Source: Nitratireductor sp. GISD-1A_MAKvit (GTDB taxonomy: Bacteria; Pseudomonadota; Alphaproteobacteria; Rhizobiales; Rhizobiaceae). Taken from it: 64,000 nucleotides of DNA. The stretch spans positions 199,501 to 263,500 of the forward strand of contig NZ_CP161920.1 of the NCBI RefSeq assembly GCF_040819555.1, written 5' to 3'. Position 1 is the stretch's first letter. Each line of letters opens with the position of its first letter. The notes under the pieces are model-generated. The model had not been told where the DNA came from, searched no databases, and saw only the letters and a list, made by a program, of their open reading frames with translations. Both the position numbers and the translations under genes were made by a program. Below are positions 7,819 through 16,605 of this stretch, piece after piece.

Positions 7819-9102
7819 CTACTGACGATACAGTTTCAGAACGGCATCCGCTTCGCTCTGAGCATCCTTGAGGGCCTGCTCGGCGGACTTCTCGCCGACA
7901 ATCGCGGCCGCGATGGCGTCGTTCAGGATCTGACGCACGCGGGCGTTCTCATAGGTCGAGAACTCGGCAACTGCATGCTCGAGCTGGTTGCGGGCAACAA
8001 GAGCACCCGGCGCCTCCTGAACGTACTCCTTCATCTTTTCGGTTTCCCAGATGTCGGGACGTGGCGCCACATAACCGGTCGCGATTGACCATGTGGCCGC
8101 CTGTTCGGGAGCGGTCGCCCATTTCACGAAGTCGATGGCAGCACGCGTCGATTCCTCGTCATGCCCCTTGAAAAGAAAGAAATCACCGCCGCCTGTGGCA
8201 ACGCCATACTGCTTGTTTTTCGGCAGCATCGCGACACCGAGATCGAAGGTTGCATTGGTTCGAATGTTGGTAAGATTGCCGGTCGTGGTGATCGCCATCG
8301 CGGTCTCGCCATCAAGGAAAGCGCGCGGGGTGGCACCCCAGTCGACAACGCCCGGAGCCATGATTTCATGCTCTTTCGAAAGGTCGACGAAGAACTCGAG
8401 CGCCTCGATCACTTCCGGCTGATCGAAATAGGTTTCGGTGCCCTGCTCGTTCATGAGTTCAGCGCCGTTCGCGATGGCAAGCGCCTGGAAAGGCCAGTAG
8501 GGAAAGCCCGAGGACGGGATGCGAACTCCCCACTGGGTAACATTCCCGCTGTCATCGCGGAGTGTAAGTTTCTTGCCGGCCTCGACAAGCTCCTCCCAGG
8601 TGCTGGGTGGCGCTTCGGGATCAAGCCCCGCTTCCTTGAAGGCGTCCTTGTTGTAATACATGACCGGCGTGGACCGCTGGAAAGGAATGCCCCAGGTCTT
8701 GCCGTCCTTGTAGGTGTTCGCACGGAATGCGTCGTAGAAGCCCCCCACCCAGGTCTCGAGTTCATCCTCGGTCAGGTAGCTGTCCCATGCCTCAACGAGG
8801 CCTTCATCCTGAAGCATGAACACGTCCACGGCGGACAGGATGGCCAGATGCGGCGGGTTGCCACCGCGAGCCGCCGTGATGGCGCGGGTTGTCGTGTCGG
8901 CATAGCTGCCGGTGTAGATGGCGTTGATCTGAACGTCGGCGTTCTCGGCCATGTACTGTTCGGTCATTTCCTGGATGGTGTTCGCCGCATCTCCTCCGAC
9001 GGCAACTGGGAAATAGAGTTCGAGATCGACGGCAAGCGCCGTGGACATCGACAACGCCAGCATTGCACCGCAAAGCGACGACGTTTTCAGAAACTGTTTC
9101 AT
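7819..9102 (-). CDS. ABC transporter extracellular substrate-binding protein, UgpB-like (family 1)
   Basis: Periplasmic receptor of 427 residues. Residues 1-24 are a signal peptide ending in STALA, and the mature protein starts near VDLELYFPVAVGGD. The regions GGNPPHLAILSAVDVFML, GIPFQRSTPVMYYNKDAF and AFLDGETAMAITTTGNL match the UgpB/MalE fold, with the YNKDAFKEAGLDPEAPPSTWEEL signature of family 1 receptors. The ATG at 9100-9102 follows GGGAGGAGCATTCA; an earlier in-frame start at 9135 has no ribosome site. It lies between the ATPase gene and the two permease genes. UgpB-like receptors bind glycerol-3-phosphate or phosphodiesters, but the ligand cannot be read from sequence. Confidence 0.9.
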   Translation of the reverse strand: MKQFLKTSSLCGAMLALSMSTALAVDLELYFPVAVGGDAANTIQEMTEQYMAENADVQINAIYTGSYADTTTRAITAARGGNPPHLAILSAVDVFMLQDEGLVEAWDSYLTEDELETWVGGFYDAFRANTYKDGKTWGIPFQRSTPVMYYNKDAFKEAGLDPEAPPSTWEELVEAGKKLTLRDDSGNVTQWGVRIPSSGFPYWPFQALAIANGAELMNEQGTETYFDQPEVIEALEFFVDLSKEHEIMAPGVVDWGATPRAFLDGETAMAITTTGNLTNIRTNATFDLGVAMLPKNKQYGVATGGGDFFLFKGHDEESTRAAIDFVKWATAPEQAATWSIATGYVAPRPDIWETEKMKEYVQEAPGALVARNQLEHAVAEFSTYENARVRQILNDAIAAAIVGEKSAEQALKDAQSEADAVLKLYRQ

Positions 9103-9135
9103 TGAATGCTCCTCCCTGGATCGTTCTCGTTTCAC

Positions 9136-10137
9136 TTAATCAAGGCGTCGTCCGTCCGGACCGAACAGATGCGCGACCGTCTGTGGCCAGACCAGCCTGA
9201 TCGTGCCCTGTGGTGTCTTTGACCGCGCAGGCTGGCGAACAATCACCTTCGCATCGCCAATCCGGGCAGCCACAAGTTCATCCGCACCCAGATATTCCAC
9301 ACTCTCGACCACGGCCTCCACGCCTTCGTTTCCGAGCGTAATGTCTTCCGGACGCACGCCGATCAGACAGCCATCAGGCAACCGCTCATAACCATGCACG
9401 TGGTGGGCCGGGATGAGGTTCATCGGCGGCGTGCCGATGAACCTTGCGCAAAAGGTGGTGGCTGGACTGCTGTAGAGTTCGCGCGGGGACGCGATCTGCT
9501 CGATGCGCCCCTGGTTCATCACGACGATCTTGTCTGCCATTGTCATGGCTTCGACCTGATCGTGGGTCACGTAGACCATGGTCAGGCCCAGGCGCTGCTG
9601 CAACTCGCGAATTTCGACGCGCATGCTCGCACGCAACTTTGCATCGAGATTGGAAAGCGGCTCATCCATCAGACAAACCGGCGCTTCAGCCACAATGGCA
9701 CGGCCAAGGGCGACCCGCTGCTGCTGCCCGCCGGAGAGCTGGTTGGGCGTCCGATCGAGCAGTTCGCCCAGGTTGAGAATTTCACACGCCCGCTTCAGCC
9801 GGCGCTCGCGCTCGGCCGCATCAACGCGTCTCACCCGAAGGCCGAAGATGATGTTTTCCTTCACGGTCAGGTGGGGAAACAGCGCGTAGGACTGAAACAC
9901 CATGGCAACGCCATGATCGGCAGGCGAAGCATTCGTTACATCGCGACCGCTGATACGAATGGTGCCGGAACTGACTTCATCCAGCCCGGCAATCAGTCGC
10001 AGCGTTGTTGACTTGCCGCAGCCGGATGGCCCCAGCAACACGGTCAGCGTGCCCGGCTCCACCTCGAAGCTCACCTGGTGAACAGCATTCACCGTTCCCC
10101 ACCGCTTGCTGAGATCGCTGACCTGAATTCCCGACAT
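9136..10137 (-). CDS. ABC transporter ATP-binding protein, UgpC/MalK/MsmX type
   Basis: Cytoplasmic ATPase of 333 residues energising the adjacent importer. It has Walker A GPSGCGKST near residue 35, signature LSGGQQQR, Walker B VCLMDEP followed by the D-loop SNLDAKLR, and H-loop THDQ. The C-terminal region holds a TOBE/OB-like regulatory domain (IGVRPEDITLG). The ATG at 10135-10137 (MSGIQV) is chosen over an upstream in-frame start because GAGGATCGG precedes it. It is the first gene of the operon; its promoter region carries the TGAAC-N24-GTTCA element and is shared with the divergent phosphoesterase gene. Confidence 0.92.
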   Translation of the reverse strand: MSGIQVSDLSKRWGTVNAVHQVSFEVEPGTLTVLLGPSGCGKSTTLRLIAGLDEVSSGTIRISGRDVTNASPADHGVAMVFQSYALFPHLTVKENIIFGLRVRRVDAAERERRLKRACEILNLGELLDRTPNQLSGGQQQRVALGRAIVAEAPVCLMDEPLSNLDAKLRASMRVEIRELQQRLGLTMVYVTHDQVEAMTMADKIVVMNQGRIEQIASPRELYSSPATTFCARFIGTPPMNLIPAHHVHGYERLPDGCLIGVRPEDITLGNEGVEAVVESVEYLGADELVAARIGDAKVIVRQPARSKTPQGTIRLVWPQTVAHLFGPDGRRLD

Positions 10138-10214
10138 TTCCGATCCTCTGCCCCTCACCCGGAACCTGACCAGCATCGCCGGCAGGCACCTCCCGAATTC
10201 TCAATTCAAGCTAT

Positions 10215-10248
10215 TGAACTAATTCTTCGACGTCAATACAAATGTTCA
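10215..10248. promoter_or_regulatory. Putative SorC operator: TGAAC-N24-GTTCA (ABC operon / phosphoesterase promoter)
   Basis: TGAAC at 10215-10219 and GTTCA at 10244-10248 form an inverted pair separated by exactly 24 bases. The same arrangement occurs at 12043-12076 before the SorC gene. The site lies between the divergent ABC operon and phosphoesterase gene. Widely spaced half-sites suit tetrameric SorC-family regulators. Confidence 0.5.
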
Positions 10249-10305
10249 AAACTGGAATGCAGGTCAATCTCAAGGCCGCCTTCCCATTCAAAAAGGAGAT
10301 CTGAA

Positions 10306-11155
10306 ATGACCGCTTTCAGCATGCTTCATCTGTCCGACACACACCTGTCGGCGCGGATGAATCATTTTCGACGCAACAACGAACTCATGCTGGAAAGGCT
10401 GAAAGACGCTGATCACGATCTCATCATCCATACCGGCGACATCACGCTTGACGGCATTCGCCACGCGGACGATTTCGACTTCTGCCATTCGTTTTACAAG
10501 GGGCTGGACCGCGACATCCATTTCCTTCCCGGCAATCACGATGTCGGCGACAACCCGCGACTTTCCCGACCGGCCGGCGAAAACGGCAGCGCGATCGACG
10601 GGACCCGCATGGCTCGCTACCTCGCCCATTATGGCGAAGATCGCTGGGTGATCGATCGGGAACGCTGGCGCATTCTGGGCATCAATTCCCTGCTCATAGG
10701 CTCCGGCCCTGCCACGCGAGAGAGAGCAGAACGCGTGGGTGATGGAACAGCTGGCCGACCTCGGCGATCGTCATCTGGCACTGTTTAGCCATCAACCTTT
10801 TTTCATCGACGAGCCGGACCCGCTGGAACTCAGCTACTGGACCGTCGACCCCGAAGGCCGGGAGGGCCTGCGATTTCTGATGGAGCACCCCAATCTCAGG
10901 ATGATTGCGAGCGGGCACCTTCACCAGCAGAGGGCACGTGAGTATGGCCGGACCGGTCTCATCTGGTGCCCATCAATCGCCTTCACCACCCGTGAAGAAC
11001 TCGTGCCCGAGATGGGCGGCCAACGACAGGTCGGCTATCTCGAGCACATGTTCGAAGACGACGGAACGGTTGCGACGAGAATGTGCACGCACCCCGGGTT
11101 CGAAAACAGTCATCTCGATGACGTGATCAAGGTCGTCTACCCCTTCGCCGGATAG
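10306..11155 (+). CDS. Calcineurin-like metallophosphoesterase (CpdA/GpdQ-like, class III phosphodiesterase); frame broken near 10707
   Basis: Predicted dinuclear metal phosphoesterase. The ATG follows AAAAAGGAGATCTGAA. The metal ligands are all present: SDTH near residue 11, GDITLD near residue 43, GNHD near residue 76, the histidine of FSHQPFF, and GHLH near residue 205. This order matches cyclic-nucleotide phosphodiesterases and glycerophosphodiesterases of the GpdQ/CpdA group. The first frame runs to GSGP..., then is lost at CCC 10707-10709; deleting one C gives GSGLPREREQNAWVMEQLADLG and a 282-residue protein ending at 11155. There is no signal peptide, so it is likely cytoplasmic and acts on an imported phosphodiester. 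It is divergent from the ABC operon and next to surE, sharing the putative SorC operator. Confidence 0.82.
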
Positions 11156-11182
11156 ACGTCCGGTGCGGAGAATTCCGCGCGT

Positions 11183-11950
11183 TCAGGCCGGCTGGACGCG
11201 CGGCGCAGTCTCATTCTCCCAGAGCGCTGCGGCTGGAACGCTGCCCTGCCCCATCCAGTGTAGACAGGTTACGCTCGCGCTTCCGCTGTCGATCAGACTG
11301 TTTTCGTCACCATACTGGCTGGAATAATCCCGATCTGCCAATGGCTCGATGTCGGCGGAGTCCGCATCCTGACGATGAATAATGACGCGCTTGGCAACCT
11401 TGTCCCGCCCGATGCGCGCGGCACGCATGGGGGCCGGCAACTGGTGTGGGAGATTGACACTCAGCCAGTGTCCTTCATAAGCCCATTCGCTGCGCGTGCG
11501 CCAGAAACCTTCAATGCGATCTGCCAGCCATCGCAGCCCCGCTCCCTCAACCGGCCCGGCATCCCTCGGCATGGAAAACGCGATGCCCGGGATGCCAGCC
11601 AGCGAAGCCTCGCGGGCCACCGCCATCGTGCCGGAATAGGCAACATCCTCGGCAACGTTTCGCCCTTCGTTGATTCCCGAAAGAACCAGGTCGGGTGTTT
11701 CAGCCCCGTCGAAAACCCATTGCATGGCTGCAATAACGCAATCGGCAGGGGTTCCTGAACAGGCAAAGCGACGAGGCGAACGACGCTCTATGCGGAAACT
11801 GCGACGCAGCGTGATCGAATGACCATATCCGCTACGGTTTCCATTGGGAGCAATGGTCCAGACGTCATCGCTCAGCAGGGAGGCAGCGCGCTCCAGAACC
11901 GCCAGTCCCGGCGCATCGATACCGTCGTCGTTGGAAATCAGAATTCTCAC
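11183..11950 (-). CDS. surE: 5'/3'-nucleotidase SurE
   Basis: SurE-fold acid phosphatase of 255 residues that releases phosphate from nucleoside monophosphates and sometimes polyphosphate or sugar phosphates. The metal-binding SNDDGIDAPG is at residues 6-15, followed by APNGNRSGYGHSIT and GINEGRNVAEDVAYSGTMAVAREAS, all hallmark SurE segments. It is convergent with the phosphoesterase gene and divergent from the SorC gene, with the TGAAC-N24-GTTCA site in the shared promoter. Usual bacterial surE genes sit with pcm or serS housekeeping genes; this one is in a catabolic locus, so it may be a paralogue for nutrient dephosphorylation (inference). Confidence 0.9.
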   Translation of the reverse strand: MRILISNDDGIDAPGLAVLERAASLLSDDVWTIAPNGNRSGYGHSITLRRSFRIERRSPRRFACSGTPADCVIAAMQWVFDGAETPDLVLSGINEGRNVAEDVAYSGTMAVAREASLAGIPGIAFSMPRDAGPVEGAGLRWLADRIEGFWRTRSEWAYEGHWLSVNLPHQLPAPMRAARIGRDKVAKRVIIHRQDADSADIEPLADRDYSSQYGDENSLIDSGSASVTCLHWMGQGSVPAAALWENETAPRVQPA

Positions 11951-12042
11951 AGAAGAGCCCCCAGATCATGACATTCGCTCGCTGAAGACCCCGGTCAAGG
12001 TGATCCCCCCGCATTATCCACGGCGCGAGTTTAGTCCATTTT

Positions 12043-12076
12043 TGAACATTTATACTTCTTTACGATGTTTTGTTCA
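12043..12076. promoter_or_regulatory. Putative SorC operator: TGAAC-N24-GTTCA (surE / SorC promoter)
   Basis: TGAAC at 12043-12047 and GTTCA at 12072-12076 have the same half-sites and the same 24-base spacing as at 10215-10248. It lies between divergent surE (start 11950) and the SorC gene, ending just before ATG 12079. Confidence 0.5.
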
Positions 12077-12078
12077 TT

Positions 12079-13149
12079 ATGAAAAGTCCGATTGTGTGGT
12101 ATGAAGACGCACCATCCCCAGCAGCGCATTCTTCCAGAACGGGCAACAACGTCGTGACAGCCAGGAAAAAAACCAAACGGACCAGCTTTCAGGCCAATCA
12201 GGAGGAACTCAAACTCCGCTGCGCCTGGCTCTACTATGTCGAAGGAATGACCCAGGAACAGGTGGCTCACAATCTGGGCATAAGCCGCCTGAAGGTGCTG
12301 CGTCTGCTCGCGGCCACGCGCGAGGATGGGACTGTTCAGATCATCATCAATTCACAGGCTCAGTCTTCGCTCGCTCTCCAGCGCGCGCTGGAGAAGCACC
12401 TCGGGCTGTTCGAAGCGATCGTGGTTCCGTCATCCGATCAAAGTGAATCGACCATTGCCGGCGTGGTTGGATATGCTGCAGCCCGCTTTCTATCCGAACA
12501 GGTTTCCGACGGCCTGTCGGTCGGCGTCGGCTGGGGTGGCGCACTGCAGGCATGCATGCGGGCCCTTACCTGGCACGAAGTCTCGGACATGACTGTTGTG
12601 TCATTGCTGGGCGGCCTGACACGAGCCTCGGTTCACAACCCGTCTTCGGTGGCCTGGCGCCTGGCCGATTTCTATCAGGCCGAACTCTATCAGATCACCG
12701 CCCCCGTGTTCTTGCCCGACAACAGTCTCGTGACGGCGCTGTGGGATCAGGCCGATTTTCGTGCGCTGCGCGAGCGCGCCCGCTCCGTCGATATCGCTCT
12801 TTTCAGCGTAGGAGACCTGAGCGCGCAGGCATCGATCTTCAGGCGCGGCATCCTCAGCACCGATGATGCCAAAAGCCTGCGCGATAGCGGTGCGGTGGGA
12901 GATGTGCTCTGCCACTTCATCGACAAGACCGGTGAGGTCATCGACCATCCGGTCAACCGGCGTGTCATGGCAATCAACCCCACCGACCTGATGCAGGTCC
13001 CGAAAGTCGTGATTGCCTCGGGAGGCGTGAGGAAGGTTCAGGCAATTCGAGCCGGTCTGCTCGCCACCGGTGCGAGGGTGCTTATCACCGATGTTGCTGC
13101 GGCCAATGCCTTGCTGGAGCTGCCTGCAATTGAAAGGACGAGTTCCTGA
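12079..13149 (+). CDS. SorC-family sugar-binding transcriptional regulator (first of two)
   Basis: Regulator of about 356 residues. The N-terminal helix-turn-helix covers roughly residues 40-80 of this reading (LRCAWLYYVEGMTQEQVAHNLGIS, RLKVLRLL). A C-terminal SorC sugar-phosphate-binding domain follows (GVGWGGALQACMRAL, VVSLLGGLTR, IFRRGILSTDD, and a GGVRKVQAIRAGL segment near the end). The start is uncertain: no good ribosome site precedes ATG 12079, and GTG 12154 would also give a normal N-terminus. The operator-like element overlaps the presumed promoter, which suggests autoregulation. The linked genes imply a phosphorylated effector and control of the ABC/phosphoesterase/surE set. Confidence 0.88.
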   Translation: MKSPIVWYEDAPSPAAHSSRTGNNVVTARKKTKRTSFQANQEELKLRCAWLYYVEGMTQEQVAHNLGISRLKVLRLLAATREDGTVQIIINSQAQSSLALQRALEKHLGLFEAIVVPSSDQSESTIAGVVGYAAARFLSEQVSDGLSVGVGWGGALQACMRALTWHEVSDMTVVSLLGGLTRASVHNPSSVAWRLADFYQAELYQITAPVFLPDNSLVTALWDQADFRALRERARSVDIALFSVGDLSAQASIFRRGILSTDDAKSLRDSGAVGDVLCHFIDKTGEVIDHPVNRRVMAINPTDLMQVPKVVIASGGVRKVQAIRAGLLATGARVLITDVAAANALLELPAIERTSS

Positions 13150-13396
13150 GGGAGCCGGCAGAGCCGTTTCGTTCCACCACATTGTGCTCCGCACGGCCTG
13201 CGCCGCCGTAAAGTGTAGCGAAAGCTGCGCTTTGATGGAAAGCGGCTGATCCCGCATTGTCCGTGGTCGCCGCGTGTCCGCTACATTTCACGCGTTCCAC
13301 GACCATCCATACGATAGCGCGCTGGAGAGGCTGGCCAAAAGTTGCGGCTCTGCCGTTTCTGCCTTCCCCGGCGCGGAACGGCGACGCTTCGGGCGC

Positions 13397-14176
13397 TCAC
13401 ACGTCCTCTGCGGGCGGCTTTTTCGCGCCTGTCATGAGAGCGACCGCCTCCGACATCTCCACCTTCGCAGGATCGATGACACACAGGCGTTTTCCCAGCC
13501 GGTGAATATGAACCCGGTCGGCCACCTCGAAGACGTGGGGCATGTTGTGGCTGATGAGGATGATCGAAATGCCCCGCGCCCGGACATCCTTGATAAGGTC
13601 GATCACCTTCTGTGATTCCTTCACCCCCAGGGCCGCGGTAGGTTCATCGAGGATGACCACTTTCGAACCGAAGGTCACCGCGCGTGCGACGGCCACACCC
13701 TGTCTCTGGCCGCCTGAAAGCGTCTCCACGGGCTGCATGATGTTCTGGATTGTAAGGAGGCCCAGATCGCTCAGCTCCTTGCGGGCACGTTCGTTCATCT
13801 TCGCCTGATCGAGCATCCGAAAGACCGAGCCCAGAACCCCCGGCCTGCGCAACTCCCGCCCCATATAGATGTTTTCGGCGATTGAAAGCGACGGTGACAG
13901 AGCGAGGTCCTGATAAACGGTCTCGATGCCTGCGGAGCGGGCAGACTGGGGGTTTGTGAAGTGAACAGGCTGGCCGTCGAGAAAAATTTCCCCCGTGTCT
14001 GGGACGGTCGCGCCCGACAGCGCCTTGATGAGGGTGGATTTGCCAGCGCCATTGTCCCCGATGACGGCCAGAACCTCACCACGGCGCAGATCAAAATCCA
14101 CACCATTCATGGCCACGACCCGGCCATAACGTTTGAATAGATTGCGCGCGGAAAGGATGGTGGCTGAAGAACTCAT
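13397..14176 (-). CDS. Sugar ABC transporter ATP-binding protein, FrcA-like single-domain
   Basis: ATPase of 259 residues with one nucleotide-binding domain, as in FrcA, unlike the double-domain RbsA. It has Walker [13 protein letters not shown] near residue 37, signature LSGGQRQGVAVARAV, Walker B VVILDEPTAALG and H-loop SHNMPH. The ATG at 14174-14176 overlaps the permease stop by four bases. It is the last gene of the operon binding protein - permease - ATPase. The substrate is probably a pentose, hexose or polyol, given the linked xylulokinase and transketolase. Confidence 0.9.
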   Translation of the reverse strand: MSSSATILSARNLFKRYGRVVAMNGVDFDLRRGEVLAVIGDNGAGKSTLIKALSGATVPDTGEIFLDGQPVHFTNPQSARSAGIETVYQDLALSPSLSIAENIYMGRELRRPGVLGSVFRMLDQAKMNERARKELSDLGLLTIQNIMQPVETLSGGQRQGVAVARAVTFGSKVVILDEPTAALGVKESQKVIDLIKDVRARGISIILISHNMPHVFEVADRVHIHRLGKRLCVIDPAKVEMSEAVALMTGAKKPPAEDV

Positions 14177-15264
14177 CCGGCAATCCTCCTGGCCCACTGG
14201 TCAAAACCGACAGCGATGATGATCAGGGCACCGATCATGAGGTATGTCCATTGCGGATCGGTGCCGAGCATGCGTAGCCCAAGAGAGAACACACCGACGA
14301 TCAGCGCGCCGAACACACTGCCCAGTACGCTGCCGCGCCCTCCAAAAAGCGAGGTGCCACCGATCACCACGGCAGTGATCGATTCGATATTGGTGAATTG
14401 TCCCGCGGTTGGCGAAACGGAACCCAGCCGCCCGATCAGGGCCCAGCCGGCAATTGCACAGATCAAACCGGCGACCGTGTAAACCGAAATCAGCACTCCG
14501 CGGGTATTTATGCCTGCCAGTTGAGCGGCCACGGGGTCATCGCCCACGGCATAGACGTGACGCCCCCAGGCTGTCTTGTTCAGCACGAAATGTATGAACG
14601 CCGCCAGAAGCACCATAGCAATCACGCCATAGGTGAAAACGGCGCCGCCAATCCTGAAGCTTTCGCCAAAGAACTGGAGAATCGGCGCGTGTTCGGCGAG
14701 GTCCTGAGAGCGGATCGTTTCATTGGACGAATAGAGAAAATTGCTCGCAAGGACGATCTGCCACATTCCGAGCGTGACGATGAATGGTGGCAACCGCAAC
14801 AGTGAAACCAGCATACCGCTCACGGCACCACAAAACGCGCCGGTTGCCAGACCGATCGCCACCGCGACCTCTGCCGGTATCCCGTAACGAAACGTGCAGT
14901 GCCCCATCACCACGGATGAGAACACCATGATCGCACCAACCGACAGATCTATGCCGGCGGTGAGAATGACCAGCGTCTGAGCCACGGCGACAATGCCGAC
15001 AATCATCACCTGCTGCAGTATGAGGGTCAGCGCGAAGGCAGAGAAAAACTTTCCCCCCAGCAACAGTCCGAAGGCTGCAATGGCCAGGACAAGAACAAGC
15101 AGCGGAATCGCGGCCGGCTGTGCATGGACAAGGTTCTGAAACCGGTCGAGCAGTGTATGTCTGCCCCGGTCGAATGTCGTGAGATCGGCAAGTGGGTCTT
15201 TTTCGCGGTCCGCCATATCCGTCGAAACTGTTGCGCCTGCCGGCGTGGGTTCGTGCGATGTCAT
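14173..15264 (-). CDS. Sugar ABC transporter permease, FrcC/RbsC family
   Basis: Polytopic CUT2 permease of 363 residues with about 8-10 hydrophobic segments. It shows the family segments LVILTAGIDLSVGAIMVFSSVVMG, LPPFIVTLGMWQI and IGGTSLFGGRGSVLGSVFGALIVGV. About 45 hydrophilic residues precede the first membrane segment. The start is taken at the ATG 15262-15264 (MTSHEPTPAG), although the ribosome site is weak and a later ATG (MADREKDP) is possible. A strong hairpin (15295-15323) separates it from the binding-protein gene. Confidence 0.88.
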   Translation of the reverse strand: MTSHEPTPAGATVSTDMADREKDPLADLTTFDRGRHTLLDRFQNLVHAQPAAIPLLVLVLAIAAFGLLLGGKFFSAFALTLILQQVMIVGIVAVAQTLVILTAGIDLSVGAIMVFSSVVMGHCTFRYGIPAEVAVAIGLATGAFCGAVSGMLVSLLRLPPFIVTLGMWQIVLASNFLYSSNETIRSQDLAEHAPILQFFGESFRIGGAVFTYGVIAMVLLAAFIHFVLNKTAWGRHVYAVGDDPVAAQLAGINTRGVLISVYTVAGLICAIAGWALIGRLGSVSPTAGQFTNIESITAVVIGGTSLFGGRGSVLGSVFGALIVGVFSLGLRMLGTDPQWTYLMIGALIIIAVGFDQWARRIAG

Positions 15265-15294
15265 CAAGGTGTCTGCCGCCTGGGGTGTCTGGCC

Positions 15295-15323
15295 GTCACG
15301 CGGTTCGAACTGAACCGCGTGAC
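15295..15323. terminator. Hairpin between binding-protein and permease genes
   Basis: GTCACGCGGTTC-GAACT-GAACCGCGTGAC is a perfect 12-base-pair stem in the 82-base gap after the FrcB-like gene. It probably causes partial termination or mRNA stabilisation. Confidence 0.6.
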
Positions 15324-15346
15324 CATTTTGAGGGACGGGTCGGCCC

Positions 15347-16369
15347 TTAGCCCCAGCAGATCCCGGCAGCCTCTTCGGAGTTGATCGATTCCAGCCCGTC
15401 AACGGGTTCTTCCGTCACCAGGTTAACGCCTGTGTCGAAGAAATCCTTGCCCTCGGTCTTCTGGGGCTTCGTGCCGTTTTTCGCCCATTCAACGATGGCC
15501 TCGACACCGTGAGATGCCATGCGCAACGGATATTGCTGCGCGGTCGCATTGATGACCCCGTCCTTCACGTTCTTGACGCCCGGGCAGCCACCATCAACGG
15601 CCACCACCATGACATCGCCTTCCCGGCCAAGGGCCTTCAGCGCCTCATAGGCACCGGCTGCGGCAGGTTCGTTGATCGCGTAGACGACATTGATCATGGG
15701 ATCGATCTGCAGCAGATTCTCCATACCCGTGCGGCCGCCCTGTTCGCTTCCCTGCGAGACATCGTTGCCGACGATGCGGGAATCTTCTTCATCGCCCCAC
15801 TTGTTCGGATCTTCGAGATCGATGCCAAACCCTGTCAGGAACCCCTGATTGCGCAGGACTCCGACGCTCGACTGGCTTACCAGCCCGTTCAGCAGACCGA
15901 TCTTCGCATTCGCGGCCTCATCGCCAAGCGACGCCTTGGCCCATTTGCCGATGGCCTCGCCGGCAGCGAAATTGTCGGTGGCGAACGTGCCGTCGGCGGC
16001 ATCGATCGGATCAAGCGGCGTGTCCAGCGCTAACACCAGAATGCCGGCATCCTGCGCTTTCTTCACGGTCGGAACGATGCCACGCGTGTCAGACGGGGTA
16101 AGCATGATGCCGTTGACCCCGTCGGCAATGCACGCCTCGATGGCCGAGACCTGACTTTCGCTGTCACCGTCGATGCGCCCGGCGTAGCTCTTCAGCTCCA
16201 CGCCGAGCTCTTCCGCTTTCTGCATCGCACCGTTTTTCATGGCGACATAAAACGGATTGGTATCGGTCTTCGTGATCAGGCAGGCCGATATGTCAGCCGC
16301 CTGCGCATTCAAAGGGGCAAACGCAACCGCTGAAAACAGCGCCGCAATTCCAAGCTTCATCTTATTCAT
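15347..16369 (-). CDS. Sugar ABC transporter substrate-binding protein, FrcB-like (periplasmic-binding family 4)
   Basis: Periplasmic sugar receptor of 340 residues, with a signal peptide ending at AQAA near residue 25. The core follows the RbsB/FrcB fold: [50 protein letters not shown] and [21 protein letters not shown]. The ATG at 16367-16369 follows GGGAGGATCTGTG. It is the first gene of the frc-like operon, preceded by a promoter region with TTTGCA repeats and an AATTACAT palindrome. Confidence 0.9.
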   Translation of the reverse strand: MNKMKLGIAALFSAVAFAPLNAQAADISACLITKTDTNPFYVAMKNGAMQKAEELGVELKSYAGRIDGDSESQVSAIEACIADGVNGIMLTPSDTRGIVPTVKKAQDAGILVLALDTPLDPIDAADGTFATDNFAAGEAIGKWAKASLGDEAANAKIGLLNGLVSQSSVGVLRNQGFLTGFGIDLEDPNKWGDEEDSRIVGNDVSQGSEQGGRTGMENLLQIDPMINVVYAINEPAAAGAYEALKALGREGDVMVVAVDGGCPGVKNVKDGVINATAQQYPLRMASHGVEAIVEWAKNGTKPQKTEGKDFFDTGVNLVTEEPVDGLESINSEEAAGICWG

Positions 16370-16566
16370 CACAGATCCTCCCGGTTCATAAATGCAATGT
16401 CCGCAGCACTCACACCGCGCGCACCAGATCCGTGCTTCCGGACATTTTTCGCGACGGCAGGTCTTCCTCTTGTCTGCCAGGCTTCACGCTCCACCCGCCT
16501 GGAAACAGACCCGCCCGAGAAACGTCGAGCACTCTCTGGTTTCGCCATCCTAGATTAAATGGAAAT

Positions 16567-16605
16567 ATTTGCAACGAATTACATAAATGTAATTATTTGC
16601 ATTTA
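16567..16605. promoter_or_regulatory. Candidate operator of the frc-like operon: TTTGCA repeats flanking an AATTACAT palindrome
   Basis: ATTTGCAA (16567-16574) and ATTTGCATTTA (16595-16605) flank AATTACAT-AA-ATGTAATT (16577-16594, perfect 8-base arms). A similar TTGCAA...TTTGCATTTA pair lies upstream of transketolase at 21294-21331. It is a candidate site for the second SorC regulator. Confidence 0.4.
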
